A stretch of 64,000 nucleotides of DNA from assembly GCA_019009955.1 (NCBI GenBank), contig JADPXZ010000007.1, positions 4,603,501-4,667,500 of the forward strand, written 5' to 3'. This document shows positions 46,430 through 57,355 of the stretch, one piece after another. A model generated the notes under the pieces. The model saw nothing but the letters and a program-made list of their open reading frames with translations. It had not been told where the DNA came from and did not search any database. The DNA is from Riptortus pedestris. Lineage: Eukaryota > Arthropoda > Insecta > Hemiptera > Alydidae. Position 1 is the first letter of the stretch. Each line of letters begins with the position of its first letter. A program made the position numbers and the translations under genes.

Positions 46430-47775
46430 TGGTTAATCACAAAAACTTGGTTTTATGGCACCTCACACAATTTTATTTCCTATTACGCTGACCGCTTTCG
46501 GGACTAAATCCCTATCCTCATAGCTACAAAATAAATGTAACACCATAATTAAAGTCTAAAAATCAATACTTAAAAATGTTTTACATTGTTGTGTCATATA
46601 ACAAAAACGTCTATAACATTAACAAAACCGTCTATAACATTATCAAATTTTTTTCCAATTAATAACACCTATATTCTAAAACACAATTTCAATTAAAATA
46701 TAACAATTTATTAATTACTATTGAAACATTGAATTAATATTAAAATCAAACATTACCGTCAGAGCTTCGAGCGATCCTATAGACTATCTACTAGGCTAAA
46801 CCCTGCCGATCAACTGAAGCCAAGGGGATCATTCCAAGCCGCTAGGGAGGGGTCAGAGACAATCCTGGCCATGAGAAGTCCCTTTCTGTCAGTCTGCACT
46901 TTTTACTATTGCCTTTATTTATTGCTTTCTTTCAAGTTGTATTACAATAGCGCTCCACCATGTCCTATCTGATAACCCCCGATCTCACTAATAATTACTT
47001 TATTCCGGTCCCCAGCATGGTGGTTTTGACTCCTTACAGTGTGCATAAAACTCTGAGCCTACCTCTCATGTGGTCCTTAGCCCTAATCCTAACTTTCCTC
47101 TCTGTCCTCCCAACGTAGCTGGCTGCACACATCCCACACTTCATCATGTACACCGCCTGATCAGTCTCCTAAATGTAGCAGCCGTGATTGTAGAGACAAA
47201 AGGCTGAATTGACGCCCTCTTTCTGTCGGACGTTCTAATGCCCTGCCTGTTTAGTTTCCTTCCCAGGATTTCTGGTAGACCTGCCCAAAGTGGCAAAATG
47301 CCCCAGGATTTAAACCTCTTCCCCTCCACCCCTAAAAGTCTCCCTCATCAATTTTTTAGAAACCCTCCTGCCATATATTTTCCTTATAAATTTCCGACTG
47401 TGGCCATTCCTTTCTCCTAAGTGGTAAATATGGCATAATTCTTTTTGGTAATTTTCATCGTCCATTGGAACAGATAGGAGCCTGTCAATGAGATATATGA
47501 ATGGGGTTTCTTTTAATCTAGGGTGTTGGAAAGAAATTTTGTTTATGATTATGTCCGAGCATGTAGGCTTTCTATAAATTGAAAAATTAACCCCATCTCC
47601 CCTTTTATAAATTTTCGGATCTAGGAAGATTATTTCACCTTCATCCTCTTGGTCCAAAGTAAATTTTATGTTGGGATGTTGTGCATTTAAGTAGTTGTGC
47701 ATCCTTTGCAAGTCTTCAGTTGAACCATCAAAAATACAGAAAGTGTCATCGACGTAACGTGCCCAGAATTTATTC
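46430..47775 (-). mobile_element. Second Penelope-like element, 5'-truncated
   Basis: Minus-strand remnant with the end of a reverse transcriptase (47711-47310), a GIY-YIG-like domain (about 47180-47020, with QAVYMMKCGMCAASYVGRTE then KVRIRAKDHMRG), and a 3' region ending in a hairpin GGGATTTAGTCCC (46500-46512) followed by GAAAG. It differs strongly from the element at 35235-40013, so it is a different family of the class. Confidence 0.82.
47310..47711 (-). pseudogene. Penelope-like reverse transcriptase C-terminal part
   Basis: An open frame of 133 codons with DEGEIIFLDPKIYKRGDGVN, FSIYRKPTCSDIIIN and PMDDENYQKELCHIYHLGER, the strand and thumb region after the catalytic palm in Penelope-like proteins. 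The palm is missing because of 5' truncation at about 47775. The downstream endonuclease is in another frame and lacks a complete catalytic set, so the copy is inactive. Confidence 0.85.
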
Positions 47776-48055
47776 TAGTTTTGTGATTAACCGTTATTCT
47801 ATACATTTATTTCTCTATCTTGTTTGAAATATTAGCCTGAGATATTTGCTCAATTTTTCAGTTTTCATCCTCGAGTAGCATAAGCCCCACTCCTGCTCGT
47901 GGTCACAATAAACAATACTCTGTTATAAATAATAAACCAGCATTATTCAAGCCTTAAATACCAAATAATTAAGTTGAGATAAATTACCAAAAAATTATAT
48001 CTCGCTTCATTATAACATTACAGTTACTAGATATAGTAAATAGTTTTGCAACTAA
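47776..48055 (-). repeat. Diverged R135 fragment and 90-bp cassette
   Basis: A diverged R135 end at about 47800-47865, then the inverse of the cassette with AGCCCCACTCCTGCTCG and ACAATACTCTGTTATA at 47880-47945. The rest is AT-rich. Confidence 0.7.
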
Positions 48056-48059
48056 AATT

Positions 48060-48745
48060 TATTTAACAAGTGTTTATATATCCAAGAGACGAAAGCTTAG
48101 ATCATTTTCCAACTCGAGTTGAAACGTTTAGCCACACGAGCGAAAAGCGAGTTCTGGTAATTTGACGAAGACGGTAAATATCTTACTTTCGGTCACGAGT
48201 GTAATATTAATATTTTTTCTGTAATCGTGTTAATAAATCTCAGATCTAAGCAGGAATATGAACAAAAATTAGGGAATGTTGTCAAGATTTATGGTATGTT
48301 GTTGGTAGGTTAAAAGACTCATCGTAGTTGGCAGTGTTATAAGTCTTAGTTAATATATAACAACTAGTGGATGATTGTTCATGTAGGTTGCAGTTATAAA
48401 CAAATAAGGTAATTAATTATATAAATTTAATATTTTCAAAATATATCTGATTAATTTCCATCCCACAATGAATTCATTCACATTTTCATTAATTATGTTA
48501 CAATAAAATTCTTACAATGTTAAAGGATAACATTTTAAAAGCATTTTAGGATATCCAACTTCAAAAGTTATTTTTAATTGTATAACTTATTAATAATTAA
48601 GAAGGCAATTCACTTTCTTCACTTTGTGAATCAAAGTGATTTACTTTCTTACACTCTATTTGCAAAATTGTTTTCACTTTCTTCTCACTCATTTCGCAGT
48701 ATTAGTAATGTTACCATTATTCAACCATTACACAGAATAAAATTA
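48060..48745 (-). mobile_element. Fold-back element, copy 3, inverse and indel-rich
   Basis: The complement of 8736-9250, with GCCACACGAGCGAAAAGCGA near 48132 and GAAGGCAATTCACTTTCTTC near 48600. The end motif is degenerate, with a few inserted bases. Confidence 0.72.
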
Positions 48746-49183
48746 GATATTGTTAATTCCAGAAAGCCGCAGCTGCGGGCCAAGCAAAAGTGTATGTGGA
48801 AGACCTTTATTTTTGTATAAGGCACGCGAATCTGTTTATTATTGTGGAACGTTAAATCTAAACTTGACGTTGTAGCAATGAGCCGTAAATATTGACGTTG
48901 TGTATGTTGAGCTGTGCATTCTGTACTTTAACTATTAAATATTGCAAACTTCTAACAGAAATAACTATTCTTAAAATAACATCTGAGCTTACACAAGAGA
49001 GTCGTGTGATAAACAAGTCATTCTGCTTTGGAATAAAATCGGTTTCAAGTGGTGTCTGTTCTCTCGATAAACGATTCTATTTTCACTTCGAGCTTAAGAG
49101 AACACATTGCTCGAGTTATTTTTACAAAGGCATAATTCTCGTTTTACCTCCGCCGAATATAAATAACAAACAGATAGTCTGAA
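48746..49183. other. Unique sequence, possible solo LTR
   Basis: The stretch from TGTAGCAATGAG (48870) to GAGAACACA (about 49105) has AATAAAAT and a TGT...ACA framing that would suit a solo long terminal repeat, but there is no second copy, no clear target duplication and no adjacent retroelement body. No gene recognised. Confidence 0.25.
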
Positions 49184-49228
49184 TAAATACATGATGCTAA
49201 TGAGAAATATTTCAGGCAATGCTAATAA

Positions 49229-49261
<33 letters not shown>

Positions 49262-49440
49262 TCTCTCTCCACTCCCCCTCACCCCCTCTCTCTCTCTTGC
49301 ACTCCTCGCCTCTCCTTTCTCTCTCGCTCTCTCTCTCCATTCTCGCTCTCTGCTCTCTCTCCTCCTCGCTCTCTCTCTCGTCTCACATCGACTCTCTCCT
49401 CTCCGTCCCACGCTCTCTCTCTCTCCCACTCTCTTCGTCA

Positions 49441-49479
<39 letters not shown>

Positions 49480-49628
49480 CTCTCTACACTCTCTCTCGCC
49501 TCTCTCTCTCTCTCTCTCGCTCTCTTCTCGCTCTCTCTCTCTCTCTCTCTCTCGCTCTCTACTCTCTCTCTCCACTCTCTCTCTCTTCTCTCTCTCTCTC
49601 TCTCGCTCTCTCTCTCCTCTCTCTCACG

Positions 49629-49659
<31 letters not shown>

Positions 49660-49804
49660 GATCTCTCTCTCTCTCTCGCTCTCTACTCTCTCTCTCCTCT
49701 CTCATCTCTCTCTCTCTCTCCTCTCTCTCACTCTCGTCAGATCTCGCTCTCCTCTCCGTCTCTCTCCTCAGCCTCTCCTCTCCTCTCTCCTCGTCTCTCG
49801 TCGC

Positions 49805-49856
<52 letters not shown>

Positions 49857-50023
49857 CCCTCTCTCTCTCTCCCTCACTCCCTGTGTGCATCTAAGCATAT
49901 TTCGCAGGGTGAAGTTCTCCAATAGATAAATCTACATCCTGCTAAACACTCAACACCACCGCAGCAATATTACAGCGAATAAATACATGATGCTAATGAG
50001 AAATATTGAAGGCAATTTTAATA
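49184..50023 (+). repeat. CT tract bracketed by a 44-bp direct repeat
   Basis: CT-rich sequence at 49228-49882 is preceded at 49184-49227 and followed at 49980-50023 by a direct repeat containing AAATACATGATGCTAATGAG and AAATATT. The segment between may have been inserted or the flank duplicated. Ser-Leu frames are artefacts. Confidence 0.88.
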
Positions 50024-50270
50024 AGCTTATGAAATGTAAACAAACAGCTCAGACAACTTCTCGGCGGAAAGAAAAAAAATTACTGATATATATCTGAATG
50101 CAACAAATTAATTTTATTGCAAACTATTTACTATATCTAGTACTGTAATTTATAATGAACCAGAATAATTTTTATTTCAATCAATTGATCAATTTCTGGC
50201 TAGGATTGAAGCATTTCTAAATCTCCAATTTTTTTTTTGTTTTCTCCTCCCTAAATTGGCAACCCCGTGG
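50024..50270. other. AT-rich spacer, nothing recognised
   Basis: Single-copy, AT-rich, no feature recognised. Confidence 0.5.
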
Positions 50271-50279
50271 GGGGGCCCA

Positions 50280-50776
50280 CCCCCCCCCCCCCCCACCCCC
50301 CCCCCCCCCCACCCCCCCCCCCCCCCACCCCCCCCCCCCCCCACCCCCCCCCCCCCCCACCCCCCCCCCCCCCCACCCCCCCCCCCCCCCACCCCCCCCC
50401 CCCCCCACCCCCCCCCCCCCCCACCCCCCCCCCCCCCCACCCCCCCCCCCCCCCACCCCCCCCCCCCCCCACCCCCCCCCCCCCCCACCCCCCCCCCCCC
50501 CCACCCCCCCCCCCCCCCACCCCCCCCCCCCCCCACCCCCCCCCCCCCCCACCCCCCCCCCCCCCCACCCCCCCCCCCCCCCACCCCCCCCCCCCCCCAC
50601 CCCCCCCCCCCCCCACCCCCCCCCCCCCCCACCCCCCCCCCCCCCCACCCCCCCCCCCCCCCACCCCCCCCCCCCCCCACCCCCCCCCCCCCCCACCCCC
50701 CCCCCCCCCCACCCCCCCCCCCCCCCACCCCCCCCCCCCCCCACCCCCCCCCCCCCCCACCCCCCCCCCCCCCCAA
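50280..50776. repeat. Perfect 16-bp (A + 15C) tandem array
   Basis: Single A residues at 50295, 50311, 50327 and so on to 50775, each exactly 16 bases apart with 15 C between. That is 30 identical periods with no variant. The minus strand is strongly G-quadruplex-prone and the plus strand i-motif-prone. All Pro/His and Gly/Trp frames here are artefacts. The uniform C15 length across homopolymers is unusual. Confidence 0.97.
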
Positions 50777-51239
50777 CCAGCGCTCCTCTCAGATCCAGCT
50801 CCAAGGGCCACACTCCTATGTCACAACACCTCCAGGGAATTCCTGCGAGATCGAGTACTACGCCTTAATAATCCTCAATCAACTACTCTCCGGTGCCGCC
50901 TTCCGATGCCCCCTCCTCACTCATGCAGCCGAACCGCCATTACACCCACCACAGACTGTAAAAACCCACTATACAACATCCTTACATAAATCATTCTCTC
51001 ACAACATATCCTTCCCATACCACCTCAACACACCCTATTGAATCACATTCACAAGCTCTCTCACACACACGCCCCACATGCTCTCTCAAGCCATTCTCTC
51101 CTGCCACCACACCCCCTAGTAACGCACACCAGACTGTCATACTTCAACACTCTCTCACCCATTCGCACTTTCGGGACAACCTATTCACATTCAAAGAACC
51201 TTTCATCAACATACTCACCGTCCTAGGGGGCTCCTCAGA

Positions 51240-51300
51240 GGGGTCTTTGGGGGGGGGGGGGGGGGTGGGTGGGGGGAGAAGACGAGTTGCGGGGGGAAGC
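51240..51300. repeat. Poly-G run inside the R1-clade LINE
   Basis: About 17 consecutive G, then TGGGTGGGGGG. On the element strand this is a C run that breaks the RT region. Confidence 0.9.
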
Positions 51301-51623
51301 GGAATATAGTCTCAGTGTCCATTCACTCTCATAAAATAGTATATATACTCACTAGAAATAATAATTAGAATTAATAGTTATAACTCCCATTGATAATTTG
51401 TCCACCACAGCATCCGCAATAAGTACGAAACATTAAACCATACTGCCTCATTCAAAACACCCTACAAATATGGGGTGCAGTATCTTGTGGACCATTGATA
51501 TATAAAATGTGGGATAAAAAATGATAAGTTAATGTCGGAACAACCCCAGGACCATTTCGACATATAAAACATCATTCGGCTCACTGACAAATAATCTTTC
51601 ATCCAGCTCATACATTTCTCTTT

Positions 51624-51908
51624 TCACCCCACACCTTTGCTCTCAACACTCACAAACACAAACTCGGTATCGGCACCACACTCTATCAAATGCACACCAC
51701 AGACATCCAAAAACACACTCAGCAACTCACATACCTTACTCTCACTCCGATCAACCTCACGCCCCTTACATCCCACATAGCATCCTCCGTACAGGACCTC
51801 CCACTCATAAACCCATACTTCCTCGTCATGCACACTCTCACTGAACAGCCTCTCCAACTTGCACGCAATCATTCTCTCAAACACTTTCCTCCCCAACACA
51901 GGCAGCAA
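51624..51908 (-). pseudogene. R1-clade reverse transcriptase, N-terminal part
   Basis: Contains LPVLGRKVFERMIACKLERL and, further on, a segment corresponding to motif A (SVFLDVCG), after which the frame is shifted (VHLIECG in place of AFD and following). Catalytic aspartates are not complete, so it is inactive as given. Confidence 0.78.
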
Positions 51909-52245
51909 CGTTACATTTGGGCGGCTAGATACGCACTCGGATCACAATGCCTCAGCACGTGGGTCGCCCACTTCCATCTTTTCGGAAACACACGATACTT
52001 CACTCACACACCATACATACTTCTCAAAAACACTCCCCTTCAACTCACACCACCCCCTCTTTCAACATGCTCCACGACATATTCCGATCCCATCCAGACC
52101 CTTCCCTTTCGTGAGGCTGCTTCCACACAGCCTCATCGCACCTCATCCTACACTTGGGGGGGTGGGGCACATACCATCTCTCGCCCAATCTCGCAGTACC
52201 ACCCATTCGCATCTTCCTTACACTCTTCTGAACTCTCGCTCACAT

Positions 52246-52875
52246 TCACGGCTCTGCAGTGGGGTTGTTTATGGGGTATGCAGAGGAAGTCCAAATCAGA
52301 CGATTCAGCATTCTCCTTCCACTCTCTTCCCAGGCACACACTCCTTCACTCTCACCAATCATTCCCATCACTCTCTCAGGCTTCAGCTTCCCCGAAGACA
52401 GCTTGTAGGCCAAGTTCCAGGGTCCCTTCTGCTCCTCCTCCTCCAGAAACGCCTTCCAGGATTCCTTCTTGACCTCCTTGGTCCTCTTCTTATAAGCCTT
52501 CCTTCTCTGGTCATACACACTCCCCTCATACACTCTTTCACTCTCCCCATTCGCTCTCTGCCACTCTCTCCTTGCTCTCATCACATCACTCTTCATTCGC
52601 TCCAACTCATCCGACCACCAACACACAGCTCTCGGTCTTTTCACTCCTCTTTTCATACTTCCTTTCGCACACCTTATTATCCACTCTTCCACACTCCTCA
52701 CATACCTCACAACATCCTTCCTACACGACACTCTAAACCCAGACACACCATTCACACTCTCATTCAACAACATTCGAATCTTATCCCAATCAGCCGACCT
52801 CAAACAAAACCTTGCACACTCACCATTCATTCTTCTTCCCAGTCTCTCAACTCTCAACACACGAAACACTAACAC
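52246..52875 (-). CDS. R1-clade LINE ORF2, endonuclease-RT linker
   Basis: 209 open codons. They contain CWWSDELERMKSDVMRARRE, SYKKRTKEVKKESWK-like residues (here AYKKRTKEVKKESWKAFLEE) and GPWNLAYKLSSGKLKPERVM. The domain joins the endonuclease to the RT and is one of the best-conserved parts of this clade. Retroelement protein, not a host gene. Confidence 0.83.
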   Translation of the reverse strand: MLVFRVLRVERLGRRMNGECARFCLRSADWDKIRMLLNESVNGVSGFRVSCRKDVVRYVRSVEEWIIRCAKGSMKRGVKRPRAVCWWSDELERMKSDVMRARREWQRANGESERVYEGSVYDQRRKAYKKRTKEVKKESWKAFLEEEEQKGPWNLAYKLSSGKLKPERVMGMIGESEGVCAWEESGRRMLNRLIWTSSAYPINNPTAEP

Positions 52876-53046
52876 ACAATGCGCGCTGCTGCACTATTCA
52901 CTCTCCACACTCCATTCAGTTAACCTTGCACTCATACTCCCAGACACCATAGTCACATCTATCCAACTCACACCACCAGTCGCACCCCGAAACGTCGGTT
53001 CACCACACTCATTCACAATCTTCCATCCTAACCCATTCACACACAC

Positions 53047-53623
53047 TTACAACTCCGCACCTCTATCATCCGTCACATCACCACCCCACAACACAATCTT
53101 CGCATTCGCATCCATACACACAGCCACATCCTTACCTCTCAACACTCTCTCAATCATACACAGCCTCTCAAGGTACCCATCTATACTATGCGACGGCTGA
53201 AAATACATGGACACCAAGTAGAAGGCCCCAACCCCAGTTATCAGCTGAACCACAACACAGCTGGCTGAGCCTGAGAACCCCCACATTCGGGTCCACCGCC
53301 GCCCACGCACGCTCATCCGATTCACACCCAACAACCACTCTCGCACCCATACCATATCCAGTCACTCTTCCATCCCTCACATACGGCTCTTGCACAGCAA
53401 TCACACTCACACCACTCTTACACGCTTCCCTTCGTACCTTTCTCGCAACAGCACTCGCTCTATCCATGTTCACCTGGCAGATCCCCAGCCATGCTGTACT
53501 AGGCCTCGTCGTCATACTTGGTGTTCCGGGCCATCTGACGCTTTTCAACTTCGAGCACCGGACACCCAGCCCATCCAGCAGGATGACTCCTATCCCTGTA
53601 GGCGGCCCTCCAGCAGTTGGCAC
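53047..53623 (-). pseudogene. R1-clade apurinic-type endonuclease, frame-broken
   Basis: The N-terminal part reads ICQVNMDRASAVARKVRREA and VIAVQEPYVRDGRVTG, where Asn and Glu are the expected catalytic residues. The later part, in another frame, reads YFQPSHSIDGYLERL and DVAVCMDANAK, which has the conserved DANA. A frameshift near 53320 separates them. Confidence 0.82.
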
Positions 53624-53822
53624 ACCTCAACTTCTCCTGGTTGCCGGCACTCGGACACCTCATCTGGTGATGCCCCTCCTCTCCACACCAGCCACAGGTC
53701 AACGGAGATCTGCAGGTCCTCGCTCCATGCCCGTACCTCAAACAGGTGTTGCACCTTCTCACCGTAAAGTCCTCCACACACCTACACGAGTGAAGGCCTA
53801 TGTACAGCCGACCTGCCCTCAT
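53499..53822 (-). CDS. R1-clade LINE ORF1, zinc-knuckle C-terminus
   Basis: Three CCHC-type knuckles: CNTCLRYGHGARTC, CGWCGEEGHHQMRC and a longer CANCWRAAYRDRSHPAGWAG ending in Cys. This is the nucleic-acid-binding end of the gag-like ORF1 protein. Its end overlaps the start region of ORF2 by about 120 bases in a different frame. Upstream ORF1 sequence (to about 55030) is broken into several frames. Confidence 0.84.
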   Translation of the reverse strand: MRAGRLYIGLHSCRCVEDFTVRRCNTCLRYGHGARTCRSPLTCGWCGEEGHHQMRCPSAGNQEKLRCANCWRAAYRDRSHPAGWAGCPVLEVEKRQMARNTKYDDEA

Positions 53823-54122
53823 CGCTCTCTTGAAACACTCGGCACACTGTCATTCGCACCACCGCAAGTACAACACTGCTCAAGGAAACACCACTACACC
53901 ATACTCAGGCACAAACGACGGCCTGCATTCATTCTGCATTCATCCCCTCGAACAACCAGACCATTCCTCTGATCTCAGCACAAGGCCCCCCAACAACTCA
54001 GCCCTCCGCAATCAGCCCTGTCCACATCGAAAGAGCTTTCATTCTTGGGCATCCTCCGCCCTTTCACATCAGTGCCACATGCACTCCAGGACCTTTCAAA
54101 CACTCATACGCTCTCAGTCGTT

Positions 54123-55031
54123 CTATATCCTCTCGATCGTTACACTCAACCAAAAAACATACGGGACCCTCCACGCCTCACCAACCCTCTCACACGCGAC
54201 CTCTCCTTCCTCGGTCCAAGCACTTAATAGTGGCATCCCTCCGGACCTTGGCGTCCTGTTCCGGGTTCGCAACTCTAGGTTGACCTGGGGCCCTTCTTGC
54301 CGTTCCTTGCTACCACCATAGCCCAGCTGTGTGTCTCCTCTCTGTCCGCCGAGTCGACCCTCCATCCTCTCCGCCGCTCCCACAAGAGGTTCTCACGTCC
54401 ATGCAACACTTTTAAACGGTGGCACTCACCACCCTTATCACCTCACACACTCACCAACTCTCATCCCCACTCTATCACGGACAATCTGTCTCATTGACAT
54501 CCCTCAATCACTCTCTCGTCCAAGGCTGGCCATTCACCTCAACGGCACGTCATACTTCACCTTATCACTCAGGGGGGCCAACTACTGCGTCCGGATTCAA
54601 CTCCTCTCAACCATATCCTCTTGTGTGTTGATCACCTCCTACAACCACATTCCTCTCTTCACTCAGCATTCCTCGTTAAAGCGGGCTCCCAACTATTCTT
54701 AGGACCTACCACCTTGCACTTCCTTTAATACAACCCTAATCATATTCTCTCATGATCTCCTCGTTTCCTCTTTCACACCCCTCCTCACAGGCGGTTACCC
54801 ACTCGTCGCTTCACCTCTCTCTCCACCTTCACTCAGGGGGGCACTCCCCCAAAACTCCTGCCTTACCCTCTCAACCTCCTTACCTCTTTTCCTCGTCATG
54901 CGCCGGCAGGACGTCTCCAACGTCAACATCGACCTCGATCTGGATCCGGTCATAGCACGCTTCCCGAGTACGTCGAGTCGGCTGACAACCTCCTCTCTAA
55001 CGCGAGACGCCTCTCCAGAACCTTCCTGCAA
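54123..55031 (-). pseudogene. R1-clade LINE ORF1, N-terminal part, frame-broken
   Basis: Several short frames rich in Arg, Glu and Gly on the minus strand lead into the knuckle region, such as SRVREEVVSRLDVLGKRAM and RKRGKEVERVRQEFWGSA. Assigned by position only, since this region is poorly conserved in the clade. Confidence 0.5.
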
Positions 55032-55430
55032 CTGACCTGCTTAAATGGCTAGATAGCCATGTGTAATCCTCCTGGCCCCAATCTACCCTCACTCCAGTTC
55101 CTTCAGGGTCCTTTCAACGGCTTGCACCCTACCGAGAGGCCGCAGTTCGCCCTACCATACTCGGGGATCGGGCTCATAGGGGGCGTGCCAAAGCACGTGC
55201 ACCATCCAGTTCAAGGGGCAGGCCCTCCACAGTCTTGCACGATGGCCGCTTCAACGAGAAAAGCACCTCGACCTCTTTATTCGCCAGCTGCCATCTTAGG
55301 GGAAGTAGTTGTGTCTTCCTCAGCCTCACTCACCACGACCAGCCTCCTGCTTCACACACCTCGTGGCGGTCCCTGATGACCTCTTCCACCGTCTCCACTT
55401 TGTCTTCCTTGCTGCTACCCGAAGTAAAGG

Positions 55431-55835
55431 AATCAGTGGTGCAGTGCCGCGGAAGTATAGGACAGTGCAAGTGCCGTGTGAGGGTGTGGGGAAGTATAGG
55501 ACAGGTGCCAGTGCCGCTAGAAGTAAAGGACAGTGCAGGGGAGCGGCCGCGGAGAGAATAGGACAGTGCAGTGCCGCGAAGTATAGGGACAGTGCTAGTG
55601 GACCCGGGCGAAGTATAGGACAGTGCAGTGCCGTGGGTAGAGGTAAGTGCATAGCCGCGAAGTAAAGACAGTGCAGTGCCGCGAAAGTATAGGACAGTGC
55701 AGTGCCGGGTCGAAGTAAAAGGACAGTGTCAGTTGGCCGACGAAGTAAAGGACCGTGCAGGTGCCGCGAATGTTAGGACAGTGCAGTGCCGTCCGAAGTA
55801 AAGGACAGTGCAGTGCAAACGAAGGTAAAGGACAG
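55431..55835. repeat. 25-bp tandem repeat at the R1-like LINE 5' side
   Basis: About 15 units of roughly 25-27 bp built on GAAGTAAAGGACAGTGCAGTGCCGC, shown in parts: GAAGTAWAGGACAGTG then CAGTGCCGC. Units differ by small indels. It lies immediately upstream of the LINE in the element's sense direction, where some LINE families carry repeated promoter units. Confidence 0.9.
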
Positions 55836-56279
55836 GGGGGGGGGGGGGTAAGTAGGGGATCGTAATAGGTATCGTTCGCGTGTGATAGAGGGGACGATCT
55901 ATTATCAGGTGCCAACGCGACTTTGATGGGGGAGTGGACAGTATCAAACCGGATCTGTGGGTATGAGGGAGGGGTGGTAGCATGTGCACGCAGGGTTTGA
56001 TGGGTAGGTTGGTAACCTGAAGATCAGTTGGAAACTATCAGTTGTAATACATGTGAGTAGTAATACGTCAGTGATTAAACTGGTGAAACCTTGTGCGAGT
56101 ATTTATTTTTGCAATCCAAAAGAACCTCTTTATTAACAAACGTTGTTAATTAAACTGGTTTTGTAAATAAAAACTGATAACAATATATTAGATATTAAGA
56201 AGGGTATAATTTTAAATAACACACATCAAGAGTTGTGACATAAATCAAATAGCAACAGTATGGAATTACCTGCTACATA
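55836..56279. other. Unique sequence with a G run
   Basis: A G run at about 55836-55848, then single-copy sequence without a recognised gene. Confidence 0.5.
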
Positions 56280-57338
56280 TAAATAGGGAAAATTATGGGA
56301 TAACGCGTCTGTCTGTACAATCATGGGATTTTTTCGGAAGGTAGATATTGGGGCAGCTATAACTCTTTCGATTGCACGGATGGTCATATGACGACGCCAG
56401 TAGGACGAGCATTTTGTGTTCTTTCTCGTGTGCTGTTTGTTTGTTTTTGTTGGGTATGTTTACCCTTTTCCAATCGGGGCATAAATGGCTGAACCGTAAT
56501 TTTATGAAAACTTGGTATGTATATTACTACTAACCCAACTTAGGCTTTAGGCTATGTTAATATCCCTCTGAGGGACGAACAGGATCTAACAGGGGGTTAT
56601 AAGGGAGGGCCTGAAATTAAAAATAGCGATCATATTTCGATTTTTAGAGAGACTTTTCGGCAATTTATGCCAATAAATAAATGTTGTTTATTTTGTTATT
56701 TGGAGTAACTTTTGTAATATACACTTTTGTCGTATAACCGAATTCTAAACGAGTTAAACGCTAAAACCTATAGCGGGAGTCAACAATTTTATTTGGGAGT
56801 CAAAAGACTCAACCCGAAATAAATAAAAAACACTCGGTTTTATGTATTAGCACTAACACCTTCATAATAATAAAGCCTTAACCGACATTTCTAGGGATTG
56901 CAGGAAGGGGGATAATATATCGTTTCCTATTGGTTTTTCCTTCAAATAAGCACATAAACAACCCTATGGTTATTTTGTTATTTACAGAGAAATTTGCTCA
57001 GCAATTCTATTTACAATATGAACCACCAGGGTACCTCACCTGGAAAAATTACATTCAAAGTATGTTCATAGTTTGTCCTTAATATTTGCAATTCTATTGA
57101 CATATATGCACAGGAGACGGGATATATGACAATTTGGGACGGACAGTGCAGACTTACATAAAAAATTTTTTTTATTAATAAACTAAAGCCAACGTACGGG
57201 TATTAACCCTAAAAAATGGGAGGGTAAATGTCAAAAAATTATTGTGCAAAGTGAAAGCCTTGCCAAAAAAAAAAATACCATACATCACCATGTTCAGACT
57301 CATTTCAATTCCTGACGTTAAGACGGCTATCTCAGTTA
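56280..57338 (+). mobile_element. Helitron-like element, family 1, degenerate copy
   Basis: Same module order as 24950-26310, with GAAACTTGGTATGTATATTAC near 56505 and the terminal region CCATACATCACCATGTTCAG to ACGGCTATCTCAGTTACTGG at 57288-57342. The hairpin and CTAG end are mutated. Many indels. Confidence 0.6.
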
Positions 57339-57355
57339 CTGGTTATCCTATACTA

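Larger units (their letters stand above)
50777..55430 (-). mobile_element. R1-clade LINE, 3'-truncated
   Basis: Minus-strand non-LTR retrotransposon of about 4.6 kb. In order it has ORF1 with zinc knuckles (53822-53499 and upstream), an apurinic-type endonuclease (53623-53047), an endonuclease-RT linker (52875-52246) and the start of the reverse transcriptase (51908-51624). RT remains, with CGPWSWI, appear to continue to 50777. The WWSDELERMK...WKAFLEEEE linker is characteristic of the R1 clade. The RT catalytic core and 3' end are missing or broken where the (A+15C) array begins. Frames are broken in several places. Confidence 0.85.

Noticed and set aside
48870..49105. Solo LTR
   Set aside because: TGT...ACA framing and an AATAAA alone are too weak. 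No target duplication, second copy or retroelement body. Kept only as a low-confidence note.
50189..51041. Gly/Trp and Pro/His repeat proteins
   Set aside because: Translations of the (A+15C) array in all frames, with no codon-level signal.
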